Source: Corallium rubrum (taxonomy: Eukaryota; Cnidaria; Anthozoa; Scleralcyonacea; Coralliidae). Taken from it: 64,000 bases of DNA. The position numbers were made by a program, and so were the translations under genes. Below are positions 40,401 to 48,096 of this stretch, in pieces. The stretch's first letter is position 1. Each line of letters starts with the position of its first letter. The stretch lies in contig OZ036007.1 in assembly GCA_964035015.1 (NCBI GenBank), positions 3,690,161 to 3,754,160 on the forward strand. The letters run 5' to 3'. Below the pieces are notes generated by a model. It ran no database searches. It saw only the letters and a list, made by a program, of their open reading frames with translations, and was not told the origin of the DNA.

Positions 40401-43400
40401 TAAGGGGTAAACAAACTGAGAATTATTAATACATGTATACTGTACGAGATGCAAAAATATTAAATCATTTACCATTTTTAGAGTCAAGCATACGAAACGA
40501 TGCAAGAGCCAAGGTCATAACATATTATTAAAAGGGTATATAAATAAGTTTTTATTTTCATCTTACGCGTGATGTGATTGGTCAGTTACCATGTTTACAT
40601 CAAGCTACAGTAATGAAATTATGTCACAGGAATATCCTTAGTATTATTTGATAAAAGAATGAGGAAATGTATGCAATCATGCATTTATACAAGCTGACGC
40701 AAACACTCGAACAAATTTAGGAGAATTTGAAAGTACTGGTGTACATAGGAATCACAAAAACTTCCAAACTCTCATGTTTGCATCAGACATTATAAAATAA
40801 GGTGTCCTCTAGGCACGGTCTGATTGGCAGGGCTCTGTGCATTTATAAGAGAACATAGATCATGAATGACGTAAAATGGCATAGAATGGTGTCAGCTGGC
40901 TGGAAAAGCCCACCAAATTCCTAAACTACCTCATTTTTGGCTGACATGCATGTCTTCAGTTGCAAATTATAGATTTCGAATAATCACAAAACTTTACTTC
41001 CAGTTAAACATCCATATTAAATTTCCATAGTTGGCATTTAGTGTGTATCCAAATGAACGTTTGCTATGAAGTTTTGTATCCGCACTTGTTCTTGAGCAGT
41101 GTTTACGTTCTTCTTCAAAAATTATCGAAGCAACGGCGAGTGAGGTCATCATTTGACTCACGAAAAATAAGCCAAAACAATTTCGAATTACATGGCATTT
41201 TATATAAAAAGGCATTATGAAGGCCCATCGATCGAAAGAAAAATGGACAACAACTCGCTTATAAACCACAAATATACAGTAGTGCAATAAGTGCATGTCT
41301 AGTAAGTTTTTCCGCAACTTTTTCCATGCAGCGCGGCTTTACCTCATTTGAATTGAGATGTGTCAAGTCGGCATGTAATATATTCATAACGTAGCACGTT
41401 CATCACAACAGAATACCAAGCGATCAATTTCGTTTCAGAATTATAGCTGTGACTGTCTTAAAGCGCAAGCATTCAGTAAAACAAGGACTCGGTGAATTTA
41501 TTAAAATGTTGACGTGATATTGACGCGATTGCTTTGCGGCTTTAGCGTGATAAATTCACCTAGTCTTTGTTTTACCAAATGCTCGCGCTTTAAGACGGTC
41601 ACAGCTATAATTCTGAAACGAAATTGATCGCTTGGTATTCTGCAGTGATGAACGTGCTACGTTATGAATATATTACATGTCGACTTGACACATCTCAATT
41701 CAAATGAGGTAAAGCCGCGCCGCATGGAAAAAGTCGCGGAAAAACTTACTAGACATGCACTTATTGCACTGCTGTATATTTGTGGTTTATAACGAGTTGT
41801 TGTCCGTTTTTCTTTTGATCAATGGGCCTTCGTAATGCCTTTTTATATAAAATGCCATGTATTTCGAAATTGTTTTGGCTTTTTTTTCGCGAGGCAAACG
41901 ATGACCTCATTCGCCGTTGCTTCGATAATTTTTGAAGCAGAACGTAAACACTGCTCAAGACCAAGTGCCGATAAAACGGTATAGTTATTTCCCGTAAAAC
42001 TTCATAGCAAACGTTCATCTGGATACACACTAAATGCCAACTATGGAAATTATATTAATATGGATGTTTACACTGGAAGTAAAGTTTTGTGATCATTCGA
42101 AATCTATAATTTGGAAGCCGTGCATGTCAGCGACGGCGCGACCCAGTTAACGACAAGCTGTGAGTATTCTTTAACATATGGATGTATATTGAAATGCCGT
42201 GCCTTTAATAATTGTTTCTAGGTATCATATCATCATATAACTTGTCTTTGATTGCTCTGTCATTTCCATCAATTGAAGTCAAACTTAGATTGTTCATAGC
42301 GCGATAACAGTGCATATTAATATACTTCAATAACAGCCGTCACCATCCGACGCTGAAATGTATTGAAATGCTGTCTAAAGAAAGTTTTATAAGCCTTCGT
42401 CGTTTTAATTTATTTTGTAAAGTTGATTGCTTTGATTAGTTCTTTCATATAAATGTCCAGTAATTTCCTGATCCTATAGGTTATACTGACTCGCAATGCT
42501 CGCGAGTAGCGAGTATTTGCCAATGTTTGTTTTCGCTAGAAGTGCGAGTACTCGCGCGTAACGAGCCGAAGCGAGTACTCGCTATGACGCGCGAGTACCC
42601 ACGAGTACTCGCTACTCGCGAGTCGATATTACCTTACTCACGAGCGGTACTGTAACTTCTCAACTTCTTTCGTGTTCAATATGCATGGAGCTTTATGTTT
42701 TATTTGTTAAATATAAACATGGGCAATCATTTTCTATTTCTTGATGATACCCATAAACTAAAATCACACCTATTGGGTCATTCCAGAAAATATCCACACG
42801 TCCCCCACGGAGGACAGAAGTAGATTTACCCCCCTCCCCTCCCCGGATGGCACAAATGTCCTCTGTGGGGGAGGTATGGATCTTTTCTGGAATCACCCAT
42901 TTCCAAAAATCAATTATAATCTGGGAATTGAAATAATTTCCCATATTTACATGTAGCCTAAGGGACTGTTTATATTGTTATGGAGGCAAGTTACTTGGTC
43001 AGCTGAGTTAGAGTTTTCTCAGATTTAAAACACGAGGTGACCTGGTTTACCAGGATCAACTTTACATTCTGTTTATATGAAAGCGAGTTACCTGGTGGGT
43101 TGTAATATTTGAGAAAATTATCAGCAATGAAAGTGACATGAAGTAACGAATATAGAAAATTCATCCCACTATAGACAGAGTTACCCGGGCAAAAATGTTT
43201 ATATGGGGGAATGTTTACCCCACTTTGCCAAGATCCCAGCTGCCAGTGCTGAGTAAACAGTGTCTGTTCTACCAACCAGGAACTTGCCAATTGTACTGAG
43301 TAACTCAGCTGGCTGAGATCTCACTTTGTGAGACTGAGATCTTGGTTACCGACTAGGCTGGCTTGCCTACCTGGGCTGGCATTAAAATCTTTGTACATGC

Positions 43401-44693
43401 ACACAACAAAATTTGTTTTTATCAGCTTTTTTCAACATATTAACAATTCACGAGTTCTGCTTGTTCATGTACAGTTCATATTTAAAACAACGAGACTAAT
43501 AATTGTGTCTTACCAGAACTGATAAATTATGCAATTGGCACATCAAGCAAGCAAGCCTGGCTAGGCGAGCTAGCCCTTCTCATGTAAACACAATAAAAAT
43601 CATCTCAGCAAAGCAGGCTAGCTTGGGTACCCGGGGCTAGCTTGGGTACCCGGGGCTAGCTTGGGTACCCGGGGCTGGCTTGCCTCCATATATTAAACAC
43701 CCCCTAAGAAATCTAAAGTATGTTGAAGGAACACAGCATGTACTGCACACAGCATGTACCTCATTGTTCTTTCAATTCTTTACATGGTAAATTACTACAA
43801 TCTACATAACTTCGGTATATATTTGTACATATTTCATAAACATGTACGTTAAAATATGAAATATAATATAATTTTGAGAAGACTACCCGCTTTTAACCAC
43901 TCTGCTTCAGTACATAACAGGTCTGGGGTTGCAAATGAGTGGGAGGAGGAGAGACGTGTTGCATAATTTGAAAACATATTATTTGATATTACGCTCTTGC
44001 AAAGCAGCTGTTTTGAAAGAACAAGTTTATCCTAAAAAGAAAATACGTGAAATTCATACCGTAAACTTCGCGTTGTTTTTGTAATCTTGATCGAAATAGC
44101 CAAGAATGGTTGTATATTCGGCCAAATCTTGAGAGCCCAACAACTGTCTAGATAAACGATATGAAAAGAACAGTAATGTATCAATTATAACCGTAACTTG
44201 AATTCCATTCGATAAAATTAGAACAAAATATGTTATCGAATATAGGAGATAAAAAAACATGATAGAATCTAAAAAGCTTACTTTGTTATTAATTCGATTC
44301 CTTCTGAAGCTGCGGCAGGAACTTTCCCTCCGACCTCTTGAAAATGAAATGCCACAAACTTAGGATACTTCAAAGAGATGATTTTCTGTAAGAAATGTGT
44401 GATTTTTATGAATTCAGTTAACACGTTTACTATTAAATACTTCAGGGGTAACTTTACGTATGGTATAAATAGGCAGATACTAGAACTTTATTTACGCTTA
44501 CACAATCTCTGACAATACTTACTTGCTGCATTTCACGGCTCCATCCTGGTAATAGATATTTCACCTAAATACAAGACGTAACTGAATTAGATTACAATTT
44601 AGCAAAACATTTAAGCCTCTCCGATCTACTCACATCTTCGAATAACGACCCAACATTAGCTGTAATGAAAAGTGTGGGTACTTTAACATCCAT
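27966..44693 (-). CDS. INPP5A: Type I inositol-polyphosphate 5-phosphatase (INPP5A family), 17 exons
   Basis: The gene would encode the enzyme that removes the 5-phosphate from IP3 and IP4, ending IP3-driven calcium release. I joined 17 exons: 44634-44693, 44523-44564, 44282-44385, 44060-44147, 38649-38712, 37398-37432, 36262-36333, 36061-36113, 35869-35932, 34824-34879, 34580-34655, 32704-32799, 29991-30139, 28365-28418, 28223-28280, 28043-28102 and 27966-27995. All introns are GT-AG and phases agree at every junction; the total is 1161 nt, 386 residues (human INPP5A is about 412). Collinear landmarks are [34 protein letters not shown] (catalytic), CPSWCDRVL (catalytic) and CMGDHK. The start has a good context, AAGATGG. 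Oddities: the protein is well diverged, the residue after GDHK is Glu rather than the usual Pro, and the predicted tail lacks the C-terminal CAAX box of the vertebrate enzyme. The last exon is the least certain. Confidence 0.92.
28043..28102 (-). CDS. INPP5A: INPP5A exon 16 (GDHK motif)
   Basis: Exactly 20 codons: [20 protein letters not shown], matching the family EEKVVTYDHIGPNVCMGDHK. The catalytic Asp-His pair is present. Acceptor TTGTTTAG, donor GTATTA. Confidence 0.93.
28223..28280 (-). CDS. INPP5A: INPP5A exon 15 (WCDRVL motif)
   Basis: Completes Arg and reads [19 protein letters not shown], the second active-site signature (family TRCPAWCDRILMSPSAKEL). It ends in phase 0 before GTATGT. 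Confidence 0.95.
28365..28418 (-). CDS. INPP5A: INPP5A exon 14
   Basis: Completes Ser and reads [17 protein letters not shown] plus two bases, matching the family SYPYSEDARQGEQYMNTR. Acceptor TTCTAG, donor GTATGA. Confidence 0.88.
28739..28856. repeat. 118-bp palindromic element
   Basis: The arms atcatacactcggaagagtg + tttcatcagg and cctgatgaaa + cactcctcgtgtatgat are inverted copies around a centre with atcgatttcaac. Nested within the composite element of INPP5A intron 13. Confidence 0.75.
29551..29763. repeat. 210-bp TIR element (MITE-like)
   Basis: The left end agctagcctggtaccctggc, then ccaggtaaccacta, is matched inverted by tagtggttacctggcc and gccagggtaccaggctag at the right. The flanking ttcctcagc is duplicated on both sides (29549 and 29761), consistent with a target-site duplication. 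Confidence 0.8.
29991..30139 (-). CDS. INPP5A: INPP5A exon 13
   Basis: Starts [20 protein letters not shown] and continues [20 protein letters not shown], then YEFPITFLP and two bases. It matches the family NNGTALLEFDKELSVFKDRLYELDISFPPSY. Acceptor TCAAAG, donor GTATAA. Confidence 0.93.
30219..30790 (-). pseudogene. 5'-truncated LINE tail (reverse-transcriptase C-terminus)
   Basis: Lies in INPP5A intron 12, on the same strand. The frame ending at 30395 reads [20 protein letters not shown], then [34 protein letters not shown] and [20 protein letters not shown]. This is the characteristic C-terminal tail of jockey/CR1/L2-like LINE polyproteins. The reverse-transcriptase core and the endonuclease are missing. 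The 3' end on the minus strand runs through TTTAAATAAAGGCGATGTAT into ATGT repeats, a short terminal microsatellite as in CR1/L2-type elements. Sequence beyond 30790 is unrelated. The open frame here is not a host gene. Confidence 0.85.
31199..31455. repeat. (TA)n microsatellite with ATACAT variants
   Basis: About 250 bp of alternating TA, interrupted by tacatacatacatatacata blocks at 31243-31285, 31338-31362 and 31425-31455. In INPP5A intron 12. ORFs here (YIYI repeats) are spurious. Confidence 0.97.
31554..31693. repeat. 140-bp palindromic TIR element
   Basis: The left arm gtgggaacaccacgtaaaat with gctaagctttcggcctg, and the inverted right arm caggcctga...ggccgaaagcttagcaag with ttttacgcggtgtttccac, pair almost throughout. 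The centre carries ctctgatgaaggcctgag followed by ggccgaaagc. Confidence 0.82.
31880..32020. repeat. Palindromic repeat with gctagcccgg arms
   Basis: aaaacgattacatggacatt plus cccggttaaccgggctagcccg is followed by ccatgtaatcgaa and a further gcgggctagcccggttaa copy. Similar motifs occur at 31040-31130 (cgattacatggaccgggctg and cgattacatggagcgggcta). A small MITE family in INPP5A intron 12. Confidence 0.6.
32158..32634. repeat. MITE, copy A of the THAP-associated family
   Basis: Inverted arms of about 125 bp: aaaatgcttatgtcacaaaa ... cttttgagtagaggacaaaa ... ttcattcgcgagatatgcgg, and their complement ending tgtgacctaagcactttaaa. Both ends abut TTTAA, consistent with a TTAA target site. The element lies in INPP5A intron 11-12 sequence just below exon 12 and is the sister of the copy at 36.66-37.19 kb. 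No open frame. Confidence 0.85.
32704..32799 (-). CDS. INPP5A: INPP5A exon 12
   Basis: 32 codons: [20 protein letters not shown] then [12 protein letters not shown]. It has exactly the length of the family segment between VVE and VMLQLE, with weak similarity (NEVVKLIFRESDNDRK). The acceptor GCCATCAG gives phase 0, as exon 11 requires; an acceptor 25 bp upstream would break the frame. Confidence 0.8.
32945..34532 (+). repeat. G/T-rich triplet minisatellite (GGT/GTT/GCT), 1.6 kb, INPP5A intron 11
   Basis: Irregular array of GGT, GTT and GCT triplets, with recurring ggtggtggtgttgctgctg units, ending in GTT/GCT-rich sequence with a pure GTT run at 34443-34483. Long open frames in all three registers (poly-L/V, A/G, C/W) are by-products. 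On the plus strand it is G/T-rich, opposite to the array at 34970-35840. Confidence 0.97.
34580..34655 (-). CDS. INPP5A: INPP5A exon 11 (GDFNFRLD motif)
   Basis: Reads [20 protein letters not shown] then [15 protein letters not shown] is a signature active-site motif of inositol 5-phosphatases. It completes the exon 10 codon and ends in phase 0 before GTAATA. Confidence 0.95.
34824..34879 (-). CDS. INPP5A: INPP5A exon 10
   Basis: Reads [18 protein letters not shown] plus two bases, matching the family SPSVYSGIRHKALGYVLDR. Acceptor ATACCAG, donor GTTAGT. It sits between two large opposite-strand minisatellites. Confidence 0.92.
34970..35840 (-). repeat. C/A-rich triplet minisatellite (CAC/CAA/CAG), 0.87 kb, INPP5A intron 9
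   Basis: Units such as caccatcaacaacaccacca form an irregular array. Read on the minus strand it is composed of the same GGT/GTT/GAT/GCT triplets as the array at 32.9-34.5 kb. A longer unit with cagcactactactaacaacc recurs near 35083, 35400 and 35460. ORFs in it are spurious. Confidence 0.97.
35869..35932 (-). CDS. INPP5A: INPP5A exon 9
   Basis: Completes the split codon and reads [21 protein letters not shown], the highly conserved [19 protein letters not shown] of the family. It ends in phase 0 before GTAAGA. The C/A-rich minisatellite starts about 30 bp into the following intron. Confidence 0.95.
36061..36113 (-). CDS. INPP5A: INPP5A exon 8
   Basis: Reads [17 protein letters not shown] plus two bases, matching the family CKWSRKGFIRTRWCIAD. 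Acceptor TTCTACAG, donor GTAAGT. Confidence 0.9.
36262..36333 (-). CDS. INPP5A: INPP5A exon 7
   Basis: 24 codons, starting [20 protein letters not shown] and ending FFPQ, matching the family IYSDTLESTP...KFPQDYFPE. Phase 0 at both ends, donor GTACAT. Confidence 0.88.
36436..36511 (-). tRNA. tRNA-Ala(AGC)-like sequence, possibly SINE-derived
   Basis: On the minus strand an A box (TAGCCCAATGG) and a perfect B box (GGTTCGAGTCC) lie at tRNA spacing. It folds as a cloverleaf: acceptor GTTCTAG with TTAGGGC (several G-U pairs), anticodon stem TCTGG/TCAGA enclosing CTAGCAT (anticodon AGC), T stem GCGGG/CCCGC. The D stem has one mismatch. TTTTT lies 5 nt downstream, as for RNA polymerase III termination. 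Related sequences at 48.15 and 54.78 kb share flanking acagcttgtac, so a dispersed tRNA-derived repeat is as likely as a working tRNA gene. It lies in INPP5A intron 6. Confidence 0.65.
36655..37190. mobile_element. MITE, copy B, retaining a THAP-like zinc-finger start
   Basis: Same arms as the copy at 32.16 kb (aagtgcttatgtcacaaaaa to tgtgacataagcacttt), bounded by TTAA-like sequence. The centre contains an ATG at 36928 encoding [19 protein letters not shown] and a TGA at 36985. M-P-x-x-C-x4-C at the very N-terminus is the start of the THAP C2CH zinc finger. The element looks like an internal-deletion derivative of a THAP-encoding DNA transposon. THAP plus TTAA targets points to the Kolobok superfamily (inference). 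Confidence 0.7.
37398..37432 (-). CDS. INPP5A: INPP5A exon 6 (35 nt)
   Basis: With the base carried from exon 5 it reads [12 protein letters not shown], in the position of the family FDFKAKKYRKVAGKE. Acceptor GTGACAG, donor GTATGT. Similarity is modest; the phase fit and splice sites are the main support. Confidence 0.8.
37540..37906. repeat. 367-bp TIR element
   Basis: The left end ggggccatttacatgaatcc and ggattgggtttcaatccaga is matched inverted by gattgaaactcaatgtggac tcatgtaaatggcccc at the right. The inside is a series of aatccagattgaaat-type motifs in both orientations. The overlapping ORF is not gene-like. Confidence 0.85.
37940..38143. repeat. 200-bp palindromic element
   Basis: The arms caaatagattccattttgcc + ctgttcagttatagatgcac + gacgtcacaacgtggtaaga and their inverted copy up to ggaatctatttgttttata pair almost end to end. 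The unpaired centre is about 40 bp. In INPP5A intron 5. Confidence 0.88.
38649..38712 (-). CDS. INPP5A: INPP5A exon 5
   Basis: Encodes [20 protein letters not shown] plus A and one base, matching the family ALGSFYFLHESLKNIYQF. Acceptor TTTTACAG, donor GTAATT. Confidence 0.92.
38713..40967. other. INPP5A intron 4, left part, no further gene seen
   Basis: AT-rich sequence with no splice-consistent coding exon of the INPP5A family. A short tandem duplication (ggctgataattacagggggg and ggctgataattgcagggggg) lies at 40319-40368. Short ORFs at 38.77-39.32 kb resemble nothing I recognise. Confidence 0.5.
40968..42111. repeat. 1.14-kb near-perfect palindrome (foldback element)
   Basis: The left arm starts attatagatttcgaataatc and the right arm ends with gatcattcgaaatctataat. 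Pairing continues across atgaacgtttgctatgaagt, acggcgagtgaggtcatc, the block with ggcattttatataaaaaggc, gtagcacgttcat and ctgtcttaaagcg, to a centre near 41535. The overlapping short ORFs at the two ends are mirror products. The largest inverted-repeat element in the window, in INPP5A intron 4. Confidence 0.92.
42481..42645. repeat. Cluster of palindromic GCGAGTACTCGC motifs
   Basis: CpG-rich island in AT-rich surroundings, with many copies of gcgagtactcgc, cgcgagta and tactcgctactcgcgagt in both orientations. No ORF. It could be the core of a mobile element or a set of binding sites; nothing in the sequence decides. Confidence 0.7.
42773..42902. repeat. 130-bp TIR element
   Basis: The left arm tgggtcattccagaaaatat ccacacgtcccccac is matched inverted by gtgggggaggtatgg atcttttctggaatcaccca at the right, around cccctccccggatgg. 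A small MITE. Confidence 0.85.
42958..43708. repeat. 750-bp TIR element with internal 19-bp tandem repeat
   Basis: The left end ctaagggactgtttatattg ttatggaggcaag and the right end cttgcctccatatattaaac accccctaag are inverted repeats. Between them are scattered palindromic cagctgagtta and gctagc motifs. At 43617-43679 the 19-bp unit gctagcttgggtacccggg occurs three times in tandem. In INPP5A intron 4. Confidence 0.8.
44060..44147 (-). CDS. INPP5A: INPP5A exon 4
   Basis: Encodes [20 protein letters not shown] then DYKNNAKFT, matching the family EYNRARVYLDENYKSQEHFT. It completes the split codon from exon 3 and ends in phase 0 before GTATGA. A 5.3-kb intron follows. Confidence 0.92.
44282..44385 (-). 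CDS. INPP5A: INPP5A exon 3
   Basis: Starts [20 protein letters not shown], matching the family HxPHFMALHCQEFGGK region. 104 nt, entering in phase 0 and leaving two bases of a codon before GTAAGC. Confidence 0.92.
44523..44564 (-). CDS. INPP5A: INPP5A exon 2
   Basis: Fourteen codons, [14 protein letters not shown], phase 0 at both ends, with a TTTAG acceptor and GTAAGT donor. It aligns with the family segment PENLQKNWLREFYQ. Confidence 0.88.
44634..44693 (-). CDS. INPP5A: INPP5A exon 1 (start codon)
   Basis: Encodes [20 protein letters not shown], aligning with the N-terminal [13 protein letters not shown] of the family. ATG is at 44691-44693, with A at -3 and G at +4. It ends in phase 0 before a GTGAGT donor. 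Confidence 0.92.
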
Positions 44694-45095
44694 CTTAATA
44701 CAAAGACGACAGATTTCGGCTTGAATAAAATGAACACTTCTAAATCGTAGCTTCCAGTTAAAGACTACATTTCTTGTTAGTTGTTGTTAAAAATTATTAT
44801 CGAAACGTCTACACAAATCGTCATCTTTAACGTCGTCTGGTGTACTTTATCTTTGAGATAACATCGCAGCCACTCGTCTTCGGCGTTTTGTGGTTTTGTT
44901 TACCAAAAATCGCATGTCGTTGCGAATTGGCGCACAGCGAAGTGGGAAGTCCAGAGCGATTTCCGGTTCCTTTTTCCGGGTGCAAATATTTCCGAGGCAG
45001 GGCAGAATTCCGATAAACTTTACCTTCTTGCACAAAAGTAATATTTTGAAGCCTTGGCCGGTCGTCTATATCCAGCAAAATGAAGTTAGTTTACT
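44694..45095 (-). promoter_or_regulatory. Presumed promoter and 5' UTR region of the INPP5A-like gene
   Basis: About 400 bp between the start codon and the next repeat. It is less AT-rich than its surroundings, with several CpG around 44880-45000, and short ORFs on both strands without family similarity. I see no TATA box or defined start site. The assignment rests on position only. Confidence 0.35.
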
Positions 45096-45965
45096 GGACC
45101 TCTACAAAGACCAGTTTAGATATGACTGATAGGGTTGTCCAGTATAAATAATGTTAGTGTAGTGATAAATCATATCGGATAGTGTTAATTATTGATTTAT
45201 ATTCTAAAATTTGGAGATTTTTGGACGTACAATGTGATGAATGGGATATATGTAAAGTGCTGCCTAATACGTTTGTGTTTTATTTGGATTGGCTAAATTC
45301 AGAATGCCATCCAATCAGCGTGGCTGAGGTTCGATTATCCTAATTCATAACTCACAATCATAAACAAACAAGAAATATGGCGCAAATTAACCTAAATATA
45401 ACACTTCGAAGAACAGCCACAGCAAGCAGCCAACTTTTTGTTGCAAATAGGTAACCACCATAGAAATGTAGCTTAGACATTAATCAAAATGACTAGGCCG
45501 GTTACCACCCGTGTATCACGAGATAGCACTGTTGAGCCGGTGAGTTAACAGTAAAGTGCTGAAGATATTCACGCCATATTTCTTGTTTGTTCATGATTTT
45601 GAGTTATGCGAATTAGGTTAACCAGAACTAGAGGCACGCTGATTGGATAACGTTCTGAAGCGAGCCATTCAAAATAAAACACCTACGTATAGTTTGCTTC
45701 ACTCCACAGAAATCTCATTCATCCCAGTGTGCCTTTAAAAAACTCCAAATTTTAGTATACAAATTTCAAATTACGACTGGCAACCCCCCTCACCTTCAAA
45801 ATATACCCTATCCGATACTATCTGGCATGGTTACCTGCTTGTAACAAAAAATGGCATCAACGGTGTTTTTGAGACACTTTTATCAAGGTTGGCCGACCGT
45901 CTAAGATAATAACCCTATCAGTCATATCTAAACTGTTCCCATGCATAGAGGTACAGTAAGGACCA
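45096..45965. repeat. Nested foldback element, about 870 bp
   Basis: Outer arms (ttactggacctctacaaaga ... tttagatatgactgataggg) pair with 45905-45965 and with later copies. Middle arms (ttctaaaatttggagatttt) pair with aactccaaattttagt near 45750. Inner arms (gtgttttatttggattggct ... acaaacaagaaatatggcgc) pair with 45575-45690. The inner loop contains ggttaccacccgtg. No coding content. The right end is amplified as a tandem array. Confidence 0.78.
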
Positions 45966-46272
45966 TCCCTCGTTGGTCTAGTCTTACTACAGAAGGAAAC
46001 CAGAGTAAACTAAACTAACTTTATTTATACTGGATAACCCTATCAGTCATATCTAAACTGTTCTCCCTAGAGGTCCAGTAAGAGCCATCTTTCTTTGACC
46101 AGTGTTACTACAGGAGGAAACCAGAGTAAACTAAACTAACTTTATTTATACTCGATATCATATCTAAAGTGTTCACCCTAGAGGTCCAGTAAGGACCATC
46201 TTTCTTTGACCCAGTGTTGCTACAGGAGGAAACCAGAGTAAACTAAACCACTAACTCTATTTATACTAGATG
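45905..46272 (+). repeat. Tandem repeat of about 115 bp, three copies
   Basis: Each copy runs through tcatatctaaactgttc, ctagaggtccagtaaggacc, and actacaggaggaaaccagag taaactaaactaactttatt. Copies begin near 45905, 46032 and 46150. Partial copies recur at 46490-46560, 46655-46790, 48890-49020 and, inverted, at 45096-45150 and 29130-29175. They look like end sequences of a transposon family. Confidence 0.85.
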
Positions 46273-46286
46273 ACGCGAACTGTCAC

Positions 46287-46453
46287 AGACCACTTTCATA
46301 ATGGCCGAAGCTTTAAATATTCTTTTATGTGCATCTAAATGTGGCCTTCTTGGCCTCGTTATCAAGCAAAGATTCTTTTGAATTACAGACACACAAACGA
46401 GGCCAGAAATGCTTAATAAAATGCACATAAAAAAAGATTATTCAAATTAATCG
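46287..46453. repeat. 170-bp TIR element
   Basis: Inverted ends: agaccactttcataatggcc ... cttttatgtgcat and atgcacataaaaaaagatta ... attatgaaagtggtct. The centre has ggccttcttggcctcg. A small MITE. Confidence 0.82.
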
Positions 46454-46857
46454 CTATTATGAAAGTGGTCTATACGTAAACTGGTTTATGTTGTAAGACC
46501 AGTAAGGACCATCCCTGTTTGATTCAGTGTTATTACAGGAGGAAACTAAACTAACTTTTCTTTTCTGTTTCGGCAGTATATCTAACCTTACTATATTTCG
46601 ATTGTTGTTTCTACACTGCCTACGCAGCACGCTACTTTTATTAACTTTGATTTATCTAATCAGTCATATCTAAATTGTTTTTTCTATCTGTCTATAGTAA
46701 GGGTCATCCTTTACTGATTTGCAGTGTTACTACAGCAGGAAACCAGAGTAAACTAAACTAACTTTATTTATACTGGATAACCTTATCAGTCTACGGTTCT
46801 TCCTCCAGTGGCGTAGCCAATGACGTCATTCATTATTCTACTAATCTCCAACGCTAG

Positions 46858-47536
46858 TCCGTGGCCTGGCCACAGGGAGCCCATCTTGGCAGAGCGTGGG
46901 TACCCTGTGGCACACTCGATCGTGGTGTGTTAGGAAAATAATAAAGGGATGAAACACGAATTCTTCCTTGTTTTGAACATCGTTTTAAGCGGCTATAGGT
47001 ATTAAAATTGTAAAACAATTGAGCGAAGTAGTTGTGATAATGATTCATTTATCAAAATATAATCAAAATGAGGCAAAATCTCACCTTTTAGCCGTGATTT
47101 TGCAGCTAAATTACATATCGTATTTTCGAGAGATGTGTTCCGCAAGTAGCTAGGACACTACGTCATCGTTGACACTTCGGATAGCTACGAAATCCTACGA
47201 TAAGCTTTTCGGATAAAGCGGGAAGTCTCAGGATTATTGATTTATTGCACATTCATCTGACTCTGAGTTTCAGTAGGTTTCAGTATTCCAACGGTGGCTC
47301 CCGACGATACGAGATGTCCTGGCTACTTGCGGAACACATTCCACGTTGAACGTTTGGTGTTTCATCCCTTATATTTTTTTCTCTCCCTCCCCCCCTTTCC
47401 CCCCGTTTTTCCCTCGCTTCCGGTAACCGTTTTCCGTATTTTTTTAAATCCCCTGCCACAGTCCCCCGCGCGTCTTTCGAGTCCGCCACAGGTGCCCAAG
47501 TGCTGCCAAGATGGGCTCCCTGTGGCCTGGCCACGC
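46858..47536. repeat. 680-bp foldback element with about 60-bp arms
   Basis: The left arm gtggcctggccacagggagc ccatcttggcag is inverted at the right as ctgccaagatgggctccctg tggcctggccac. A second pairing block inside (tagtaggacac/tcctggctacttgcgg and gtgttccgcaagtagctagg) suggests further nesting. The GC-rich short ORFs here are not gene-like. Confidence 0.75.
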
Positions 47537-48096
47537 GTTTAATTTCCATGCGTGATTTGTGTACTCGTGACTAAAGAATCTATACTGCACGCTTTTCACT
47601 AACATACTTGGATAGAGCGTTTTCACTCACGTGATCGGTGGCCCATTGGGGTGGTGAAACAATACGAAATATTTGAATAAGAAAGAGCTAATTCCCATAC
47701 CGTACACCAATATGGCCGCCATTTCATTGTTTTGGTACACTAATATGGCCGCCGTGACGTAAGATGAAAACCCTCTATACACAATAAATACATAATCAAA
47801 CTGACTAAAATGTTTGCCGCAATCCTCCAAAAAAAATAATGTAAATATTTAATTTTCGTATTTTATAATCTTCAGAATTCTACAAATTCGAATTCTATAA
47901 ATTCTTTCCCTAAAATGCAGGAAATGGCATTTAAAAACACCTAAATTTCAAAATTTTTCCGGGGCATGGAGATAACTACAATCCTGGACAAAATTGTTGG
48001 CACACTTTGCCGATTTGGACCTAGGATTGTAGAATAAACTAACTTTGTATGTTATTAGTGTTTTTAGCTTGACTTGGTAAAGTTTTTTTGTTTGAT
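47537..48096. other. Intergenic stretch without recognised gene
   Basis: Contains gcgttttcactcacgtgatc and repeated atatggccgcc motifs at 47705-47755, probably remains of another dispersed repeat. No gene-like frame. Confidence 0.5.

Noticed and set aside
44827..45129. Small genes on either strand upstream of INPP5A
   Set aside because: About 60-80 residues, overlapping on both strands, no family resemblance; more likely promoter-region sequence.
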